The notes beneath the pieces were generated by a model that was not told where the DNA came from, did no database searches, and was given only the letters and a program-made list of their open reading frames with translations. This document shows positions 15,420-17,400 of a stretch of DNA of 17,400 nt, in pieces. Numbering within the stretch: the first letter of the stretch is position 1; the number at the start of each line of letters is the position of its first letter. The stretch is from JAKEGK01 sp050116575 (GTDB lineage Bacteria > Pseudomonadota > Gammaproteobacteria > SZUA-152), in assembly GCA_050116575.1 (NCBI GenBank), contig JASFOJ010000095.1, positions 1-17,400 of the forward strand, in the 5' to 3' direction. Position numbers and translations under genes: made by a program.

Positions 15420-16193
15420 ATGGGTTTGGCAAAACGAATTATTCCGTGTCTTGATGTTGACAATGGCCGCGTCGTGAAGGGCGTGCAATTTGTCAATATC
15501 CGCGATGCCGGCGATCCGGTGGAAGTGGCGAAACGTTATAACGAAGAGGGCGCGGACGAGCTGACATTTTTGGACATCACCGCCAGTTCCGATAACCGCG
15601 AGACCATGGTCCACGTGGTAGAGCAGGTGGCGGGGCAGGTCTTTATTCCTCTGACAGTGGGCGGGGGTATCCGCGAAATTCCGGATATCCGCCGTATGCT
15701 TAACGCCGGTGCCGATAAAGTCGCCATTAACACTGCGGCGGTAGCCAACCCGGAGTTTGTCAAGCAGGCGGCCGACCGGTTTGGATCACAATGCATTGTG
15801 GTTGCCATTGACGCCAAGTCGGTTAGTAAGGATGGTGAGCCGCCTAAGTGGGAGATTTTTACCCATGGCGGTCGCAAGGCGACAGGCATCGACGCGGTGG
15901 AATGGGCCCGGCGCATGGTGGATTACGGCGCCGGCGAACTGTTGGTGACCAGTATGGATCGTGACGGCACCAAGAAGGGTTTCGATATACCGTTAACCCG
16001 GGCCATTTGTGATGCGGTATCCGTGCCGGTAATTGCCTCCGGCGGGGTAGGCACCCTGGAACATTTGGCCGAAGGCATTCTTGAAGGGCATGCCGACGCG
16101 GTATTGGCCGCCAGTATTTTCCATTTTGCCGAATATACCATTGAGGAAGCCAAGCGCCTGATGGCGTCAAAAGGCATCGAAGTCAGGCTTTAA
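15420..16193 (+). CDS. hisF: HisF, cyclase subunit of imidazole-glycerol-phosphate synthase
   Basis: HisF uses ammonia from HisH to convert PRFAR to imidazole-glycerol phosphate and AICAR, linking histidine and purine synthesis. The 257-residue TIM-barrel protein begins with LAKRIIPCLDVDNGRVVKGVQF, carrying catalytic Asp12. The second catalytic residue is Asp131 in VVAIDAKS. Phosphate loops PLTVGGGIR (78-85) and VIASGGVG are present, as are ELLVTSMDRDGTKKGFD and the end LMASKGIEVR. No strong Shine-Dalgarno is seen; the upstream spacer is occupied by the 14-bp tandem repeat. A 365-bp non-coding gap follows before hisI. Confidence 0.98.
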   Translation: MGLAKRIIPCLDVDNGRVVKGVQFVNIRDAGDPVEVAKRYNEEGADELTFLDITASSDNRETMVHVVEQVAGQVFIPLTVGGGIREIPDIRRMLNAGADKVAINTAAVANPEFVKQAADRFGSQCIVVAIDAKSVSKDGEPPKWEIFTHGGRKATGIDAVEWARRMVDYGAGELLVTSMDRDGTKKGFDIPLTRAICDAVSVPVIASGGVGTLEHLAEGILEGHADAVLAASIFHFAEYTIEEAKRLMASKGIEVRL

Positions 16194-16247
16194 CCTGTGA
16201 TTGATCGAATATTCCACGACCCACGCAACAGGCATCCCTGGGAGCTG

Positions 16248-16275
16248 TCAAAATACTCGTATCAAAATACTCAAT
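16248..16275 (+). repeat. Two-copy 14-bp tandem repeat after hisF
   Basis: TCAAAATACTC is repeated exactly at 16248-16258 and 16262-16272, a period of 14 bases; only the last three bases of the units differ. It lies 22 bases left of the inverted-repeat element. Confidence 0.8.
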
Positions 16276-16296
16276 AGTTCAGCCAACCACATAAAT

Positions 16297-16526
16297 TTCA
16301 ACGCAAAGACGCCAAGACGCAAAGTAAAAAAACCCATAAATACAATTGGTTGCAGTGTGGGTCTGAATGATACTGATACCGGCGGGATCGGTCTGGGTAA
16401 AGCATCGGTGATAGAACCAGTGACACCATAAATCGATTCGTCGAACGGTGCGACTCCCCGGATGAAAAAGGTAGAGTTGCGATATTTTTTTGGCTATTCT
16501 CTGCCCCTTTGCGTCTTCACGTTGAA
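16297..16526. repeat. 230-bp element with 20-bp terminal inverted repeats (REP/MITE-like)
   Basis: The left end TTCAACGCAAAGACGCCAAG (16297-16316) matches the reverse complement of the right end (16507-16526, CTTTGCGTCTTCACGTTGAA) at 17 of 20 positions. A further GACGCAAAG follows the left end (16316-16324). The left end is shared with the element before hisG at 9702. The interior has no transposase or recognisable coding region, so any movement would need an enzyme from elsewhere. No target-site duplication is obvious. Whether the full element or only its ends are repeated in the genome cannot be judged here. Confidence 0.65.
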
Positions 16527-16558
16527 CAACATTATTGAATTTGCCCTGGATACTTGTA

Positions 16559-16954
16559 ATGAGCCAAACACATAACTGGCTGGATGATATCAAATGGACC
16601 ACCGATGGCCTGGTGCCGGCCATCGCCCAGGACGCCGCCAGCGGCAAGGTGCTAATGCTCGCCTGGATGAACCGCGAATCGTTGCAATTGTCCGTCGACG
16701 AAAGGCGCGCTATTTATTGGTCACGGTCGCGGCAAAAGCTGTGGCGTAAGGGCGAGGAGTCCGGTAACGTACAGAAAATCAAGGATATTCGGCTGGATTG
16801 CGATAATGATGTTATCCTGTTGTTGGTGGAGCAGATCGGCGGTATTGCCTGCCATACCGGCCGGGAGCGCTGTTTCTATAAACAGCTGCAAAACGGGCAG
16901 TGGGTAGACGTGGAGCCGGTGCTTAAGGATCCATCGACGATGTACAAAAAATGA
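16559..16954 (+). CDS. hisI: HisI, phosphoribosyl-AMP cyclohydrolase (separate from HisE)
   Basis: HisI opens the adenine ring of phosphoribosyl-AMP, the third pathway step, using zinc and magnesium. The 131-residue product contains VLMLAWMNRESL, AIYWSRSRQKLWRKGEESGN, the acidic metal motif DCDND (80-84) and zinc cysteines Cys81, Cys98 and Cys105 (ACHTGRERCF). It is not fused to HisE, unlike in enterics. The ATG at 16559 is chosen; a TTG at 16535 would add eight residues lying beyond the end of the repeat element and has no ribosome site. The last residues (TMYKK) lie in a tandem repeat that spans the stop codon. Upstream sequence is repeat-derived, so expression may depend on read-through from hisF. 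Confidence 0.96.
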   Translation: MSQTHNWLDDIKWTTDGLVPAIAQDAASGKVLMLAWMNRESLQLSVDERRAIYWSRSRQKLWRKGEESGNVQKIKDIRLDCDNDVILLLVEQIGGIACHTGRERCFYKQLQNGQWVDVEPVLKDPSTMYKK

Positions 16955-16980
16955 TGTACAAAAATAAAGTACAAGAAATC
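16939..16980 (+). repeat. Three-copy ~14-bp tandem repeat spanning the hisI stop codon
   Basis: GTACAA recurs at 16942, 16956 and 16969 (steps of 14 and 13) within units of the type GATGTACAAAAAAT. The first unit encodes the last residues of HisI; the stop codon TGA lies at 16952-16954 and the later units are non-coding. This looks like duplication of the gene's 3' end. Confidence 0.75.
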
Positions 16981-17020
16981 ACGGTGTTACACGGATAGTG
17001 GTACGGGAAAGAGAAGAGCT

Positions 17021-17362
17021 ATGTCACAACAGTCGCCACAGCAGGATGTCCTGACCAAGCTGGCCGGGATCCTGGAACAACGCAAAACCGCGGACGCCGA
17101 TAGTTCCTACGTCGCCAGCTTGTATCACAAAGGTCTGGACGCCATTTTGAAAAAAATCGGCGAAGAAGCGACCGAAACGGTTATTGCGGCGAAGTCCGGT
17201 GACAAACAACAAATTGTCTATGAAACCGCGGATTTGTGGTTCCATACCCTGATATTGCTGGCGCAGCAGGATTTGCAGCCTCAGGACGTACTCAATGAAC
17301 TGGAGCGCCGGTTCGGTACCTCCGGCCATGCTGAAAAAGCAGCGCGGGGTAAATCGTCATGA
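17021..17362 (+). CDS. hisE: HisE, phosphoribosyl-ATP pyrophosphatase
   Basis: HisE hydrolyses phosphoribosyl-ATP to phosphoribosyl-AMP and pyrophosphate, the second pathway step. The 113-residue product belongs to the all-alpha MazG-like NTP pyrophosphatase fold. The family core is seen in SSYVASLYHKGLDAILKKIGEEATETVIAAKSGD, with metal-binding acidic residues in KIGEEATE and in YETADLWFHTLILL. An AGAGAAGAG purine stretch precedes the ATG. The stop overlaps the next gene's start by 3 bases in an ATGA arrangement, implying coupling with the HIT-family gene. It is encoded 66 bp after hisI rather than fused to it. Confidence 0.96.
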   Translation: MSQQSPQQDVLTKLAGILEQRKTADADSSYVASLYHKGLDAILKKIGEEATETVIAAKSGDKQQIVYETADLWFHTLILLAQQDLQPQDVLNELERRFGTSGHAEKAARGKSS

Positions 17363-17400
17363 GCGATTGCCTTTTCTGCAAAGTCGCCGATGGAACATTG
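17359..17400 (+). CDS. HIT-family protein (HinT-like), N-terminal fragment
   Basis: Fourteen codons from an ATG overlapping the hisE stop (ATGA) are visible before the window ends. MSDCLFCKVADGT matches the usual start of bacterial HinT-type histidine-triad nucleotide-binding proteins (CLFCKI.. with the CxxC pair). The catalytic HxHxH region is beyond the edge. A HIT gene after hisE, often leading to tatABC, is a common gammaproteobacterial order, which supports the call. Confidence 0.75.
   Translation, partial: MSDCLFCKVADGTL

Larger units (their letters stand above)
16194..16558. other. hisF-hisI intergenic region (365 bp) occupied by repeats
   Basis: This is the longest gap within the his cluster. 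It holds a 14-bp tandem pair (16248-16275) and the inverted-repeat element (16297-16526), which together account for most of its length. I see no convincing gene on either strand, no clear intrinsic terminator after hisF and no good promoter before hisI. Insertion of the element is the simplest explanation for its size. Confidence 0.6.

Noticed and set aside
15373..16980. Tandem repeats as a CRISPR array
   Set aside because: The units are adjacent without unique spacers, are only 13-14 bp long and differ between sites; no cas gene is present.

Overview
The window looks like a chromosomal segment of a free-living, non-enteric gammaproteobacterium. The main evidence is gene order: mlaFED..CB, ibaG and murA run straight into an almost complete histidine cluster (hisGDCBHAFIE) followed by a HIT-family gene, an arrangement I associate with purple-sulfur-type and related Gammaproteobacteria. 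Further support comes from a short-form HisG, a monofunctional HisB and separate hisI and hisE, all unlike enterics. Species cannot be named from the sequence alone. No tRNA, rRNA, CRISPR array, transposase or phage gene was seen.

Layout. Positions 1-2076 are on the minus strand: two tandem secreted DUF4402-type proteins (the first cut by the window edge) and an NAD-dependent epimerase-like SDR protein. A 381-bp divergent spacer follows. From 2458 to the end everything is on the plus strand: a DUF72-like protein; the Mla phospholipid-transport operon (mlaF, mlaE, mlaD, a TolC-family outer-membrane protein, mlaC, mlaB); ibaG (BolA family); murA; then hisG, hisD, hisC, hisB, hisH, hisA, hisF, hisI, hisE and the first 14 codons of a HIT (HinT-like) gene.

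How the genes work together. MlaF, E, D and B would form the inner-membrane ABC transporter, and MlaC the periplasmic phospholipid carrier. The unusual member is the TolC-family gene between mlaD and mlaC, with mlaA absent from the window. Its tight packing (5 bp from mlaD, 4-bp overlap with mlaC) suggests that it is made together with the transporter. MurA starts peptidoglycan precursor synthesis. The his genes encode every step from PRPP to histidine except the HisG regulatory subunit (HisZ) and histidinol-phosphate phosphatase, which must be encoded elsewhere.

Non-coding structure. Two things stand out. Repeats beginning TCAACGCAAAGACGC lie before hisG and between hisF and hisI; the second has clear 20-bp terminal inverted repeats. 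Short tandem duplications with a 13-14 bp period recur in five spacers (before mlaE, hisA and hisF, after hisF, and across the hisI stop codon). A plausible hisG promoter sits in the right end of the first repeat, with a perfect 16-bp palindrome over its -10 box.
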